NCBI RefSeq assembly: GCF_030445035.2
Contig: NC_080680.1
Location: 92,881,157 to 92,945,156 of the forward strand
DNA length: 64,000 nt
Reading direction: 5' to 3'
Source: Dasypus novemcinctus
Taxonomy: Eukaryota > Chordata > Mammalia > Cingulata > Dasypodidae
Positions 21,401-53,901 of the stretch are shown one piece after another. A program made the position numbers and the translations under genes. The notes beneath the pieces were generated by a model. That model had not been told where the DNA came from, made no database searches, and saw only the letters and a program-made list of their open reading frames with translations. Within the stretch, counting starts at the first letter, position 1. Every line of letters begins with the position of its first letter.

Positions 21401-24400
21401 GCTTTCTCTGCAATGGCCCCTTCCACTCATACTGCCAACACTCAGCCTCCAGCATCAGCTGGGGAAGGACTGCATAGCTGGGTGAATCCCCTCCATCCCA
21501 GGCCTCGGGTGGCAGCACAAGCAGCAGCCAGCAGCACTTGGAGGACTCGGCTGGGCCCAGCAGCAGCAGCAGCAGCGGAGGAACTGCACTATTTTAAGCC
21601 AGGGCCAGAGGGCCCCATGTGGGTACGGGGAGGGTGGCCTCGGGCCCTTGGCCAGCTTCCCGGAAGTCACCATGGCCTCCCTCCTCTCCCCTGAGCAGCT
21701 TTCTGAAGCAGCCACTTCCCTACAAACAGGAAGGAGGCCCTCAAGCCAGGAGACCTGCCGCTCCAGCTTCCTCCTCCTACCCCTCAGTCTTCTCGATACC
21801 AGGGAGCCCACCAGCTCCAGGCCTTGACCAGTGTCCAGTATCTGGACTGACCCTTAGTAGGTGGGTGCAAGGGGGTCCTGCACTGCTAGGGCTGCCCAGT
21901 TCACCAATTACAAGTCCAAGACCTCCATTTACCCAGGCCCTTTTCCCTATCTCCCACAGACTGATTTCTCCTACCTTCCCATCGAGGCTGGCCACTCGGA
22001 GCCAGAAAGAAGAGCAGAGGTGTCCCAGATTTGATCCCACTCAAGGACCCCTGAGAGAGATAGAGCAAAGAGAGGCAGATTAAAGAGACTGAAACAAGCA
22101 GAGAGAAACAACCCTTCTGAAAGGCACATTGAGGCAAAACAGTGACAAATACAGATTCATAGTGACCGAGACAAAACCGGAGAGACGCTCAGAAACAGAG
22201 AGGAGACCCCAGAGATGGCAGCAGAGGGCTGAGGCCCGGAGAGCCGGGCCCTGAGTGGTGGCTCCTGCCCACCCACCCCCAAGCACAGGCTCAGTCTCAT
22301 GTCTGTGGGGGGCCCACCGGCTGCGTGGTTGAAGAGGAATGTGGGGAGCAAGGCTGGGTCACCCCTTGAGGGCCAAGCGTGTGCACCGTGAGATAAGCTC
22401 CCCCGGGAAGGGAGCCCCAGCTGTGGCTGCACACTCCAGGAGCATGGTAGTGAGGCCCAGTCCCAAGGCTGCAACCCCAGCACTGCCAGACACGTAGCGC
22501 CTGCAGCTCCTGCTGAGGTCTCCACCAGGCCTATTCCAGAGGGTCCCAGTTCCTTTGGCCGACCCCTCAAGGGCATGCAGATTCTGAGAGTATCCTGTTC
22601 GTAGAGGAGGAGGGTGGCCGCTGGGCACTCTGCCAGCCACAGGGAGGCTCTCACTTTGCTTCTCGAGCTCTAACTGCAGCCCTGGCTCAGGTAAGGGGGT
22701 CACTGAGCTGATCATGCAGAGCCGAGGCTCCAGCAGGCTGTGGGGTACGGAGGGGGTGCAGTGATGGAGCGCTGTCTGTGAGTTGTCCCTGTGTGGCTTT
22801 GTGCACGTGTATGTACTTGTGTTGTCTTGTGCATGTGTCCACGTGTTCCTCACATGTGAGGGTGTGCAAAGATGTACGTGTCCACGTGTTGCCAGGAGCC
22901 CCACTCTACCTCCCCCGAGTCCCTGCTCTCAGTCTAGAGAAGTGGCTCCCAGAGGCACCTGGTCTTCCCCACCCCCACCAGGTGGTCCAGCCGCACAGCC
23001 AAGAGGCGGAGGGGGAAGACCGAGCAGGTCTATCGCAGGCCCCTGGCCCCCCTCCCCACACTGCAGCTGAGGCTCCCGTGGCCACGGCCTTGACCCGGCA
23101 CTATGGACTTCTCTGACATTGGCATCGGATCTGAACATCTGGCAGCAGGCTGATAAGGGGTGCAGCGGAAACAGCCTCTGCTGCTGCCAGCAGGCCCACC
23201 CCCTCCTCTGCCCTGCACGGGGTCTCCGCACTCCCTCTGCCTCCAGCTCTCTGGGCTCCTAACCCTCTCTCTCTCCTCATTTTCCGCCCCTCGAGCTCTC
23301 TCTCCCTCTCTTTCTTTCGCAGGCTCTCACCATGTCTGGGGCTCTCTTGCTGTGAATGCATCTCCCTTTGCTCTCTCTTTCCTCATCTTCTGTCTCTGTC
23401 TCTGGCTTTTCTCTTTCGCCTTTCTACGCGAGGCCCCAACCCCTTTCTCCTCTCTGTTTCAGTTTCTGGGTCTCAGGTCTGTTTGTTCCTTGTTCCACCT
23501 CCAGGAAGCAGGCCTGGCACTTTGGGAAAGTCCCCACTTAGAAGGGAGACTGTGGGCTTTGTTTCCCTGCGGTGGGTGGCAGGCGGGAGCCCAGGTCCGA
23601 CGACTCCCCTTCTCCTCCTCCTTCCGGGGGGTTCGTGGCCTGGGAACACCTGGGCTAGCACTCGAAAGAAGGGGCAAATAGGCCACCCAGGGGGCTCTGG
23701 CCGAGCCAGGGGCCCTCAGAGCCTGCAGGCCCCGGCTCCGGACTCCCACTGCTGGACTTGAACCCTGCCTCCACATCACCCTGGCTTCGGCCTCATCTCT
23801 CAAATGCTGCTATGGGAAGTGAAGAGAAAACCACTACCTCCCAGGAGGGTGGAGAGGGTTCAACACTGACCACCGGTGTAGAGGGGTTGGTAGTGGGGCT
23901 GGCATATGGGAGGCACTTCCTTGTCAGGCCTCGCCATTCCCAGCATCCGGCAGCCCTTGCTTCTTCCCTTCCCAAGGAACACCCAGGACAGTTGAGGGCA
24001 GCGGGCAGAGGAAGGGCAGCACAGAGGAAGGGAGGTTCTCGCAGCATATCCAGTGCTAATTAGAAATTTGGGTAGGGGATGAGGAGGGCCTAGCCTTCGG
24101 GGTGGTGGGAAGTGACAACTGACTGCCTAATGGGAAAGAGCCAGGACAATGGAGGAGCAGGTGGCAGGCCTCTGTGCTCACTGGCAGCATCTGGGACCCT
24201 GCCGTGCAGCGACAGTCATTCCATGAACACACCGATGCTTGCTCCGTGCTGGCCTCTGGGGACCCAGAGACAACTCTACCCTCATCCTGCCTTCCCCTGG
24301 GTCTCCCTGGCCGGGGTGAGTCACTCGGTCACAGAAGGGCAAACATCAGGACGATGTCGCAATCTCAGACTCAACATAGAAAGGGCCCCTAAGGACAGAC

Positions 24401-24424
24401 CTGCCAGGCCTTCAGTTCGTTGTT

Positions 24425-24605
24425 CGTGTTTTACTGACATTTATTGAGCACACACTACATGCCAGGAAGCCACTGAGTATATTACATTATCTCATTTTGT
24501 CTCCATTTTACAGAAAGGAAATGAGGCCCAGAGAGGGGAAGTGGCTGGACCCAGGTCACACAGCTAAAAGGTGGCAGACCTGGGATTTAATCTAGTCTCC
24601 ACTAC
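24425..24605 (-). repeat. MIR SINE relic
   Basis: CATTTATTGAGCACACACTA, TTACAGAAAGGAAATGAGGC and CCAGGTCACACAGCTAAAAG: a well preserved copy. Confidence 0.9.
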
Positions 24606-24629
24606 TGGTCCCTTAGCAATTTTCCTCAG

Positions 24630-25170
24630 GACTCAAGGATGCACCACAAGACTGTGGCCAAGCCAGCTTGGCTCTTTTCATGGTACTGTAGTGCTGAAAG
24701 ATCCTGCTTGCCCTTTCTAAGAAGGCAGGGAAAGTGGGCCCTATTTTACAAAGTCTCCCATCAAAACAGTGCAAATAATCATGACTCTTTTTTTGGTCTG
24801 CCGCTGTTAATGTGCATATGGCATGTTGGTGACATAGGGTTCTTACTGGGATATTTCTTTCTCAAATGCAAAGGATTAATAGTAATCCACAAACAAAATC
24901 ACTGCATTAAAATGGGGGGTGGGGGGATCTCATTAGGTTCAGTCTTGCAAGTGACTTGTGAAAACTACCATAGGGAAAAAAGGACATAATTATGAGGTCA
25001 TGCATGTTGTGGTATGTTAGGTGTAGGCACAATTAGAAGATATTTAATCACTAGAATAAGATAGTTAAGACCATCGTCTTGCATGTCTTTTCACAATAAA
25101 ATACATATATATATTTAAAGCAACAAATGAGAAAACGACAGACTGGGTTTTAAATACAGGTGATCTTGGA
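24630..25170. promoter_or_regulatory. Candidate A/T-rich regulatory block upstream of NR5A1
   Basis: An A/T-rich island in G+C-rich surroundings, 1.2-1.7 kb before the NR5A1 start. It holds a perfect inverted pair of bicoid/PITX-type sites, GGATTAATAGTAATCC (24873-24888). Nearby are CTGTTAATGTGCATATGGCA, CACAATTAGAAG, ATTTAATCACTAG and an AGGTCA half-site in GAGGTCATGCAT. No transposon family is recognised in it. The regulatory role is inferred from motif density only. Confidence 0.4.
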
Positions 25171-26179
25171 TATCCAGAAAACGCCCTCTCACCCCAAGCC
25201 AGGTAAGTTCTTCATGATTTGCCTAGTTCTTGAAATGAAGGGGTGGGGGGACGGTTTCCAGCAGTGATGGCTCTATGCCCTGCCCGCCCCTGCCCCATGC
25301 TTTTCCCCATCTCCCAGCATAAAGGGCTGGAAGGCAAATCCTCTGACGACCGAGACTTCTTCCCTGTAGAATCCTGTGTGCCTGGAACGGTGTGCTGGAA
25401 CAGTACCTGGCACCTAATGCACACACGGGAAACATCAGATGAATGAAGCAAGGCCCAGACGAGTGTGTCACTCGGGGAGGGGTGCAGGGCAGAGCAACCG
25501 GAGCCCTAGGGGACCAGGAAGGTTCAAGATCTGTCTGGTTCTGGAGATTGGTTGGGGACATCGCAGGCCTCTTCAAGAGGGCTGGCCTTCCGGACAAAAC
25601 CCCCCTCCCTCTGCCCTACCCTAGCCTGGCCTCGCTGCCCACTTGGCCTGACCTGGGGCTCCTGCAGCCAACCACCTGGCCCCAGGGACAGTCTCGGCCC
25701 AGCCTCAGCTTTCCCAGTTATCTCCTGGGAGCATTAGCCCAGTGGTGGATGGAGACGCTGAGAGAAGCCACCATGGAAAGCCCACAGGCGGTGTTCAGTC
25801 TTACCCGTTTGCCTTTGTCCTCCTCCTTCCTTTCTTCATCTCAGGAAGCATAAAGAACCAAGTCGAAACAGCAGGGTCAAGTTGCCCATGCCCCTGCCTC
25901 TGCACTGGCCTGGCCTGACTCTCCTCCCATGTCTGGGCCTGGCTGGCCCATGCTGGGCCAGGCCTGGAGAGGTAGCCATTCAAGGGGAGAGAGGCTGGGC
26001 TGCAGGCCGGGTGGGGGAACAGCCCATAAATCAGGCCCCACTCCCACCCAGGCGCTAACAAGCCAGGCTGCCTACCCGCCTACGTGGGGTCCCTGCCATG
26101 GGCTCCCCCAGCGGCCTGGAACAGCCCGCCGGCCAAGGCCTCCAGAGTGCCTTGGCCTCCGCCCCCACCCGCGGCCCCC

Positions 26180-26361
26180 AGATAGCTAGGGGTAGTTTTT
26201 TTTTCTTTTAGGAGAAGAAAAAAAAAATAGACCTAAATGAAGAGAAACACCAACAAAGAAGGAGAGAGGCCTGCAGAGTCACGTGGGGGCAGAGACCAAT
26301 TGGGCCTCCGGTGCCCCCCCCCCAGGGCGGGGAGGAGGAGGAGGAGGACGGACGGACAGGA
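26180..26361 (+). promoter_or_regulatory. NR5A1: NR5A1 proximal promoter
   Basis: From 5' to 3': a GATA motif (AGATAG, 26180-26185), a SOX motif AACAAAG (26252-26258), the E-box CACGTG (26280-26285) and a CCAAT box (26296-26300), then a G-rich GC-box-like run. The rodent SF-1 promoter is known to need an E-box at about -82 and a SOX9 site at about -110. Here the two are 28 bases apart, the same spacing, and place +1 near 26362. There is no TATA box. The E-box binds USF-type factors in other mammals. Confidence 0.85.
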
Positions 26362-26520
26362 CAGCGCCAGCCTGCTGTCCGCCCGCCACCCGCTGTGGCG
26401 TGAAGGAGTTCCTGCGTGCCCGCGGTCCCCACTGCCCTACCTGGGCCACTGGAGCGTCTTCCCGGCCCGCCGGTGCCCACTGTCCACCCTCATCCGGCGT
26501 GAGAGCTCGCCTTCCGCTCC
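26362..26520 (+). other. NR5A1: NR5A1 exon 1, non-coding
   Basis: A GC-rich leader ending TTCCGCTCC|gtaagtgagg, a near-consensus splice donor at 26521. The start is estimated from the E-box position (+82) and may be off by tens of bases. It contains no NR5A1 start codon; translation starts in exon 2, as in other mammals. Confidence 0.75.
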
Positions 26521-27464
26521 GTAAGTGAGGGCCTGGGCCCAGGCCTCTGAGGGCCGGCCTCCCTCCCCAGTGCCTCCCTGCGGCCTGGGCCGGCCACTGC
26601 CTGCTCTGCCGAGTGAGCGGTGCCCGCCGCCTGGGCAGGGAAGGAAGGGCCCAGGGGCCTCCCCGGACCTGCCCTCCCACCACGCTACCCCCTCTTCTTT
26701 CCTGGGTGGCTGAGGGAAGGGGCTAGGTCTGTGCGGACAGGTCCTACGGGGGTCTGCCCGTGTCCCTGCCGTGGCCGGGTGTCCACGGCGATGGCTTTGC
26801 TGGAGTCTAAAAGTCTCTGTGTGTCCGTGGGTCTCTGGGCCCCTGGCTTCCGGTCTCTGGCTCTCCTGCCTCTGCGTCTGTGTGCCTCTGTGGGTGCCTA
26901 CTAGTCCCTGTGGGATCTGTGGCTCTGTCTCCAGTGTCCATCTGTCAGTCTGGCTTCTGAGCCTGGCCTGGGGTGGTGGGGAGAAGAGGGTCTTCTGTCT
27001 GCTTTCCTAGGGAGGTGGGGGGGGGGCTGTAATTCCTCACATGGGACCTGGCTCTAGGCAGGGGGTGCAAAGGAGCCTGGAGAGTCCCCCCAGGGGCCCC
27101 GGCCTCGAGGACAGCCCAGCTGAGGTGCGAGGGGAAGAGGGAAAACTGGCCCCGCAGCCCAGACTTGTGCTCACACTGCCAGGTCCTCCTCAGCCACGTC
27201 CAGGAGACCCCGGATGGGCTCTACCCAGGGAAGCTGACTGGGGCCCCCCAGCCCAGCCGTCCTCTTATACCTCCCTTCACTGCTCTCTGGGGGGGGGGGG
27301 GCTCTCCCCTGAGGGGGCTGTGCAAAGGTAGAAGGAGCCCCTGCCTCACCCCGTCCTCCCCACCCGGCAAGGGTCTCAGGGGTTTGGGGCCGGGCTGCGA
27401 CTAACTCGGGTGGCACTCTCCTCCCTCCTCACCAACATTTTTGCCCACAGAATCTGATGGAAAC

Positions 27465-27560
27465 CGCAGAATACTGTCTATAGGGCAGATCTTTTCCATT
27501 TTATACACGGAGAAACTGAGGGTCAGAGAGGTAAAGCGACCTGCCTGAACTAGAACAGTG
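27465..27560 (-). repeat. MIR SINE relic
   Basis: CATTTTATACACGGAGAAAC and GGGTCAGAGAGGTAAAGCGA: the conserved MIR core only. Confidence 0.7.
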
Positions 27561-28294
27561 TGTCCGCAGAGGATTTCGCTCCTCAACATAGTGAGCTAAG
27601 TCAGGCGTGGTCAGCATGGGGTTGCCAGGGCCTCGGCTCCCAGGACCACGGCACCAGCTCCTGCAGAAGCCAGAGGTTTGGGGACCGGGTGGCCGAAGAG
27701 CCGAGCCTTCTGCCCTGGGTCTTTCGGGTGGTTGCGCCACTGAGGCTGCATAATTGCGGTATTTGCCGGCGTCACGACCGCGGGACTTGGCCTCACCACC
27801 CGCAACTCGCTAAATCTCTTTCAGACCCTGGGTGCCCCGGGGGGCGGGGCGGAGGCTGCAGCGGGCCACTTCGCTCGGGTCTCAGTTTCTTCATCTGCAA
27901 AACGAGAGTGGCCCGATGGACATTCTCCAGCCTGAAGCAATTGCTCGATCTGGTGCAGACCAGGGACCCCTTTGTCCCCAAGGCCGCGGGGAGCTCCCTT
28001 CCCGCGTCTCCAGCTCCGACGGGAGCGCAGGGCGCGATGGGGTGGGGAGACGGTTTCTCCCGCCCGGGGCGGGAGGTGGGAGTCGCATTTCCTTCTCCCG
28101 GAGCCTCCGCACCCTCGGTGGCGTCAGGTCCTCGCCAGACCCCGGGGACTCGCAGAGTGGGAGCATCATGATTCCCATTTCCCGCCGATCGAAATGAGGT
28201 TGCGGAGTTCACTCCACTCTCTCCGCGGGTTACCGAGCCTTTGCGTGCCAGACGCGTGCTTTGCCAGCACCGCGTGGGTTCGCCCGCACCACCA

Positions 28295-28375
28295 CAATTA
28301 AAGAAGGATAATCATACCCAGTTCACAGATGAGGAAACTGAGAGCCAGAGAGGGGAGAAGTTTGCTTAAGGCTCG
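28295..28375 (-). repeat. MIR SINE relic
   Basis: CACAGATGAGGAAACTGAGA then CCAGAGAGGGGAGAAG, a short core at the island edge. Confidence 0.7.
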
Positions 28376-28399
28376 AGGGAGGCAAGACGGCCGGGCTTC

Positions 28400-49834
<21,435 letters not shown>

Positions 49835-51175
49835 GCCTGGGCCGGGTGGGCCGGGGCCAGGAGAGGGGCCGCAGCCACCCCCACGGCCCCCCAGGGGGTT
49901 ATTGGGTTGTGCCCACCCAGGAGCCCCACCCTGTGGGCCCCCTAGCTCTCTGAAGCTGTGTGTTTGGAAGGCGGGTGAAGACAGGCAGGGCCTGGCCGGG
50001 CCGGGGCGCCCCGCTCGCCACTGGCACGTGCCTGCCGCTCGGGGTGCCCGCGGGGGCTCCCTCCCACACCCCAGCTGTCTGCTCTGGAGTCTGAGCTCAG
50101 GTCCGGGAGGAGGTTGAGGATTCCCTGGTGGGTGCCGGTGTCCCTTGGGTCAGAGGTCACCCCTTCCTCCTCTCCTGGCAGCAGAGGCAGGGAGAGCTTG
50201 AGCAGGCATCCCCTAGGGAGAAGAGGGGGTCTCCACCGGAGCCCATCGTTGAGGCCAAGAGTGAGGCCCTCTGCTCTAGAAATGAGGGGTAACTGAGTTT
50301 GCTAAATTGGTCAGGGGCTCTTGGGCCCCAGAGGACACTGGGAGACTGGTGAGGACAGAAAGACTCCCCCCCCCAGCCCTGCCACCCCATCTGACCTCCG
50401 CACCGGAGAACTTGGACACATGAGCTGAGGAGAACTCGGCTACAATCCTCTTTCTGCCTGTCTCCCCCAGCAGGACACATGTGGCACAGTTAATAATCTA
50501 GCCCCACCCACAGGGGACCAGCCAGGCTGGCTGATATTTATCTGCAAGGCTGTAGACAGGAGGCTGCCTTTGTTTTTGTTTTGTTTGGAATCTCCTAGGC
50601 GCTCCTTGAAAGGTGTGTGTGGGGGGGCAGGGGACAGATGTGAGGACTGAAGCTGCGATTTGGGGCTTAGCGCCAAGGCCAAGCCCCGGTTTCTTCCCAC
50701 TCCCCTGTCAAGTACCCTGTGGGGGTGCTGGGCCGTTCCTTCTGAGCCCCAAGCCCCGTCCAGCCCCACCCACGAGACCCACACAGGATGCCCTCTGTGG
50801 GTGGGGATGCGGGTGGATCTGGGAGGATGTGGGGTCTCGGTCAGGGACAGTGCTGATGCGCCCCTTGCCGCAGCCCCCGAGCCTGAGCCCCCGCTCCCTG
50901 GCCCCCTGCCACGGAGAGAGGTCTGGCCGTCAGGCTGGGCGGCCGCCGTCCGTCGGTCTTGCTTCCATGTTGCCGCAGACGCTTGCGCTGAGCCTGCCCA
51001 GTTGGGGGAGACTGGGCGTCCCTGCCCCTCTGCCTTCTGCCCGCCCTGTCTCGGCCCCTACCCGGTCCCCTGAAATGTGTGCCCCCGCCAACACCACATC
51101 CTGGAACGAGAAGTGCCCTTAAGAATCTCCCAGCTCCCGCAGGCCTGGAATAAATTTTGCAGTTAGTTTCCAGCC
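49835..51175 (+). other. NR5A1: NR5A1 3' untranslated region
   Basis: About 1.3 kb of G+C-rich sequence from the stop codon to just past the poly(A) signal. No transposon insertion is seen. A run of C at 50367-50374 and scattered G runs are the only low-complexity parts. Confidence 0.8.
51149..51154 (+). terminator. NR5A1: NR5A1 poly(A) signal
   Basis: AATAAA in GGCCTGGAATAAATTTTGCA, followed by TTAGTTTCC and GTTCTGGGG-type downstream sequence. It sits where the human NR5A1 message ends relative to the coding end. Confidence 0.85.
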
Positions 51176-51479
51176 ACCTTTGCCCTTTTACGTTCTGGGG
51201 CCAAAGCAGAACCTCGCGTGGGTTTTGGGTGCTAGAGTGGGGCAGTGCTGCAGTTGGGCTGGGGGTGACACCCGGGCACTTTGGTTTAAAGCTCAGGGGT
51301 GGGGGGACAGGATGGAATGTGGGGGCCAGGGGTGGTCAGCAGGCCACTGTGGGGGTGCCCCGGACTCCACCTCATCCCCGAGACTCTGCCCCACCCTGGG
51401 GGCTGCGAGGTCTCCCAGGACCTCGGCCTCAGTTCCACCCTGGCCACGTCAGCTGGGCCCCCGCCTTGGGCGGAAAGGA

Positions 51480-51625
51480 GCAGTCACGTGTTGAACACCT
51501 ACTGTGTGCCAACTCGTCTCCCTCCACCACCTTCTGAGGGAGGGGCTATAATACAGGAGGGGAAGGCACTTGCCAAGGGTCCCTCAGCCAGTGATCTGGG
51601 GGAGCAGATTCAAACCTGGGTCCCC
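51480..51625 (-). repeat. MIR SINE relic
   Basis: GTGTTGAACACCTACTGTGT, GGCACTTGCCAAGGGTCCCT and AGATTCAAACCTGGGTCC. Confidence 0.85.
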
Positions 51626-51774
51626 CCCCTCTCAAGCACTGGCCTTTTCCTCTGTCCGTCCAGGGGCCACCTCTCCACCCTGGCCTGGCCCCGCCCGGAG
51701 CGCGCCCTCGTTCCCGCGCCTCTCCCCCCCCACCACTTGGGGGCAGCAGCGAGCAGGCTGCCCGCAGAGATTTT

Positions 51775-51925
51775 CTGCTCCCAGCACGGTGCCAGGCGCT
51801 TGACCTGTGCTGTCTGCTCTTCTCAGCCACCTCATTGGTGGCAAGCCCAGGTGACGGATGAGGAAACTGAGGCACAGAGAGGTGAAGAGACTTGCCCGAG
51901 GTCATTCAGCTGAGAAGAGGCAGAG
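51775..51925 (-). repeat. MIR SINE relic
   Basis: CACGGTGCCAGGCGCTTGAC, GATGAGGAAACTGAGGCACA and GACTTGCCCGAGGTCATTCA. Confidence 0.85.
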
Positions 51926-52234
51926 CCACTGTGCCAGTCACCACGGTCTGACCCCCCTACTTCACCAACTGGGCCACTCCTGCTCTGCTTGGTGCCTCTG
52001 CGCAGACTTAATAAGGTGCCCCCTTGAGACTGGCATTGTCCTCGACACAGGTCTTAGCAGTGGCTTTTATGTGAAGACGAAGGCGTGCCTCTCCCTCTCT
52101 GCACCCTTCAGGACTGACGCGGACACCCGGGCTCCTGCCCTGCAGAGTGTCCAGTCTTGCAGGAGGAGACTGTCTTAGATCATAAGCTGAGGTGCTTCCT
52201 GACGGAATGCAGCCACATAAGATGGGGAAGTGCT

Positions 52235-52420
52235 GGTTCTGCTCCTGGGGGTGGGAGAAGAGGCTGAAAGGCTTCCCAGCAGAGGTGTCATTCAAACTGG
52301 GTTTTGAAGGATGCACAGGAGTTCACCAGCTAGACGAGGGTTGGGGCCAGTCCAGGCAGAGGGAACACTGGGAGCAAAGGGATGGAGGTGTGCCTGGCCA
52401 GCTGTGTTTGAGGACCTAAA
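52235..52420 (+). repeat. Ancient interspersed repeat, family not named
   Basis: 'aggcttcccagcagaggtgt', 'ggttttgaaggatgcacagg', 'ccaggcagagggaacactgg': the same family as at 44640. Confidence 0.5.
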
Positions 52421-53895
52421 AGCAGTTCTTCAGTCTGGAGAGTAAAGGGTGGGAGGAGAGGAAGGGTATGGAGCAGGGGAGGGGAGACTGGAAGGGCTGC
52501 CTGGGATACCACCTCTGGGTCCCTCCCCCTACCAGCTCCTATGATTAGTTTTTGGGGAGACAGAAGGCAGAGGGGAAGGAGTCACGGGTCCCTGAGAATG
52601 CAGGGGAAGGGGCCAGTGCCGTGCTGCCCCAGCCTGGCACTGCCTCCTTGCTGCCTTCCAGGCTCCAGCCCCTCCTTCCCATCAGGCAGCAGTGCAGGCT
52701 CAGCTTTACCCCCAGGCTGAGCTCACTGCTCTCCTGGCACAACTCAGCAGCGGCTCCTGCCCTGCCCCAGGCCCAGCGAGCAGCCTCGAGCAGCCTCAGT
52801 GCCCCCCCCCACCCGGGCCCTCTGCTGCCTGCTGTGGGGACCTGGGGGTCTCTCCCCTCCTACCCGACTGGGGCCCTGAGGCCTAACCTGCTCCCTCCTC
52901 CGGGACGCAGGGCCTGGGCTCCCACAGCCCTCCGGGTCCCTATCTGGCATTTCCGGGGTGCCTACTGCGTGCCGGGCACTGTGTACGCCTCCCATCTGCC
53001 TGTGCGGTGGGCCAGCTGCCCCCGCCTTACAGAGGACAGCCTGGGCGCTCCGAGAGGTCGAGCAGCCACTTCCCAGGCCACTGAGGCACACGCTGCGGCT
53101 TTGCCTCCCTCCGCCTCGGAGTGTCGCCCTGCCTGTCCTGCCCCACCTGCACAGTCCCCAGCTCCCCGCTCCTGGAGGGGCAGCCGGGCTCCCAGGGACG
53201 CCGCCCCGATGCTCCCCGGCTCTGCCACGGGCCCTGGCCCTGCCCGGCAGGGTTCACGCCCGGCCAAGCGAGCAGCTGACGCCAGCAGCGTCCGTGCCCC
53301 CAGCCCCAGGCCCCTCGGCCCCGGCGCCCCCAGCCCCCGCCTCGGGGTCTTCCCGGGTATGCGGGAGGCTCTGCCGCTCTCACTCCACCAGAGGCGAGAC
53401 GCGGCACCCGAGGGAGATGGCCGCCTGCGCTCACAGAAGGGCGCTGGCGGGACCCGGGCCCCTTCCTCAACGCCATCTCACTGGGACAGGGCCGGGCCCA
53501 GCTCACCTGGGGGTGCTCCGGCTGCCCGTCTGGGTGGCTGCCACCCACGTGTCGCCCGCCCACCCCCGCGACACGGCCCGGCTGAGCCAGTGAGTCCGCG
53601 GCTCCCTGAACCTGAGCCCTCCCTGGGCCTCCGTTTCTCCCTCTGTAAAGCAGGGGTGATGACAGTCTCGGGGGAGGTGGGGACTGTGGGGCTCAGGTGG
53701 CGAAGGGCTCAGCCCCTGGCCAGGTGCACGTGGGTGCTCATCAGTGTTGGCTGCCCCTGCCCCAGGGGGGCTGCCTGAGTCCCAGAGCCAAGCGGCAGCT
53801 CCCTTGCTCCCTCGTTCCTTCCGGAACCACATTCCCACCACTCGCCAGGCCAGGGCGGCCCCCCGAGAGTGACAGGCAGAACCTCAACAGTATCC

Positions 53896-53901
53896 TTTAT
53901 T
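53896..53901 (-). terminator. Poly(A) signal on the minus strand, probable ADGRD2 end
   Basis: TTTATT on the plus strand, so AATAAA in GGCAATAAAGGATACTG on the minus strand, followed by GTTGAGGTTCTGCC. It is the nearest canonical hexamer I noted downstream of the last ADGRD2 exon, 2.6 kb away, so linkage to that gene is uncertain. Confidence 0.5.

Larger units (their letters stand above)
18936..26179. other. Intergenic region between NR6A1 and NR5A1
   Basis: Seven kilobases, low G+C at the left and rising towards NR5A1. Contains the MIR relics and the A/T-rich candidate regulatory block listed separately, and a (CAG)n-like stretch in GC-rich sequence at 21515-21575. Reading frames at 21.4-24.0 kb are dense on both strands but have no recognisable domain and no splice logic. 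I call no gene here. Confidence 0.7.
51176..53870. other. Intergenic region between convergent NR5A1 and ADGRD2
   Basis: Contains two MIR relics, an old repeat copy at 52235-52420 and a G+C-rich stretch from 52.6 to 53.6 kb. That stretch is open in several frames on both strands but shows no domain, splice signal or conserved motif. No gene called. Confidence 0.7.

Noticed and set aside
21413-24063. Dense frames of 80-180 codons upstream of NR5A1 considered as an unknown gene
   Set aside because: Open on both strands in several frames, no paired splice signals, no conserved motif, interrupted by a MIR relic near its left edge.
52552-53778. 408-codon plus-strand frame in the NR5A1-ADGRD2 interval
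   Set aside because: G+C-rich, low-complexity protein with no domain. Other frames on both strands are equally open.
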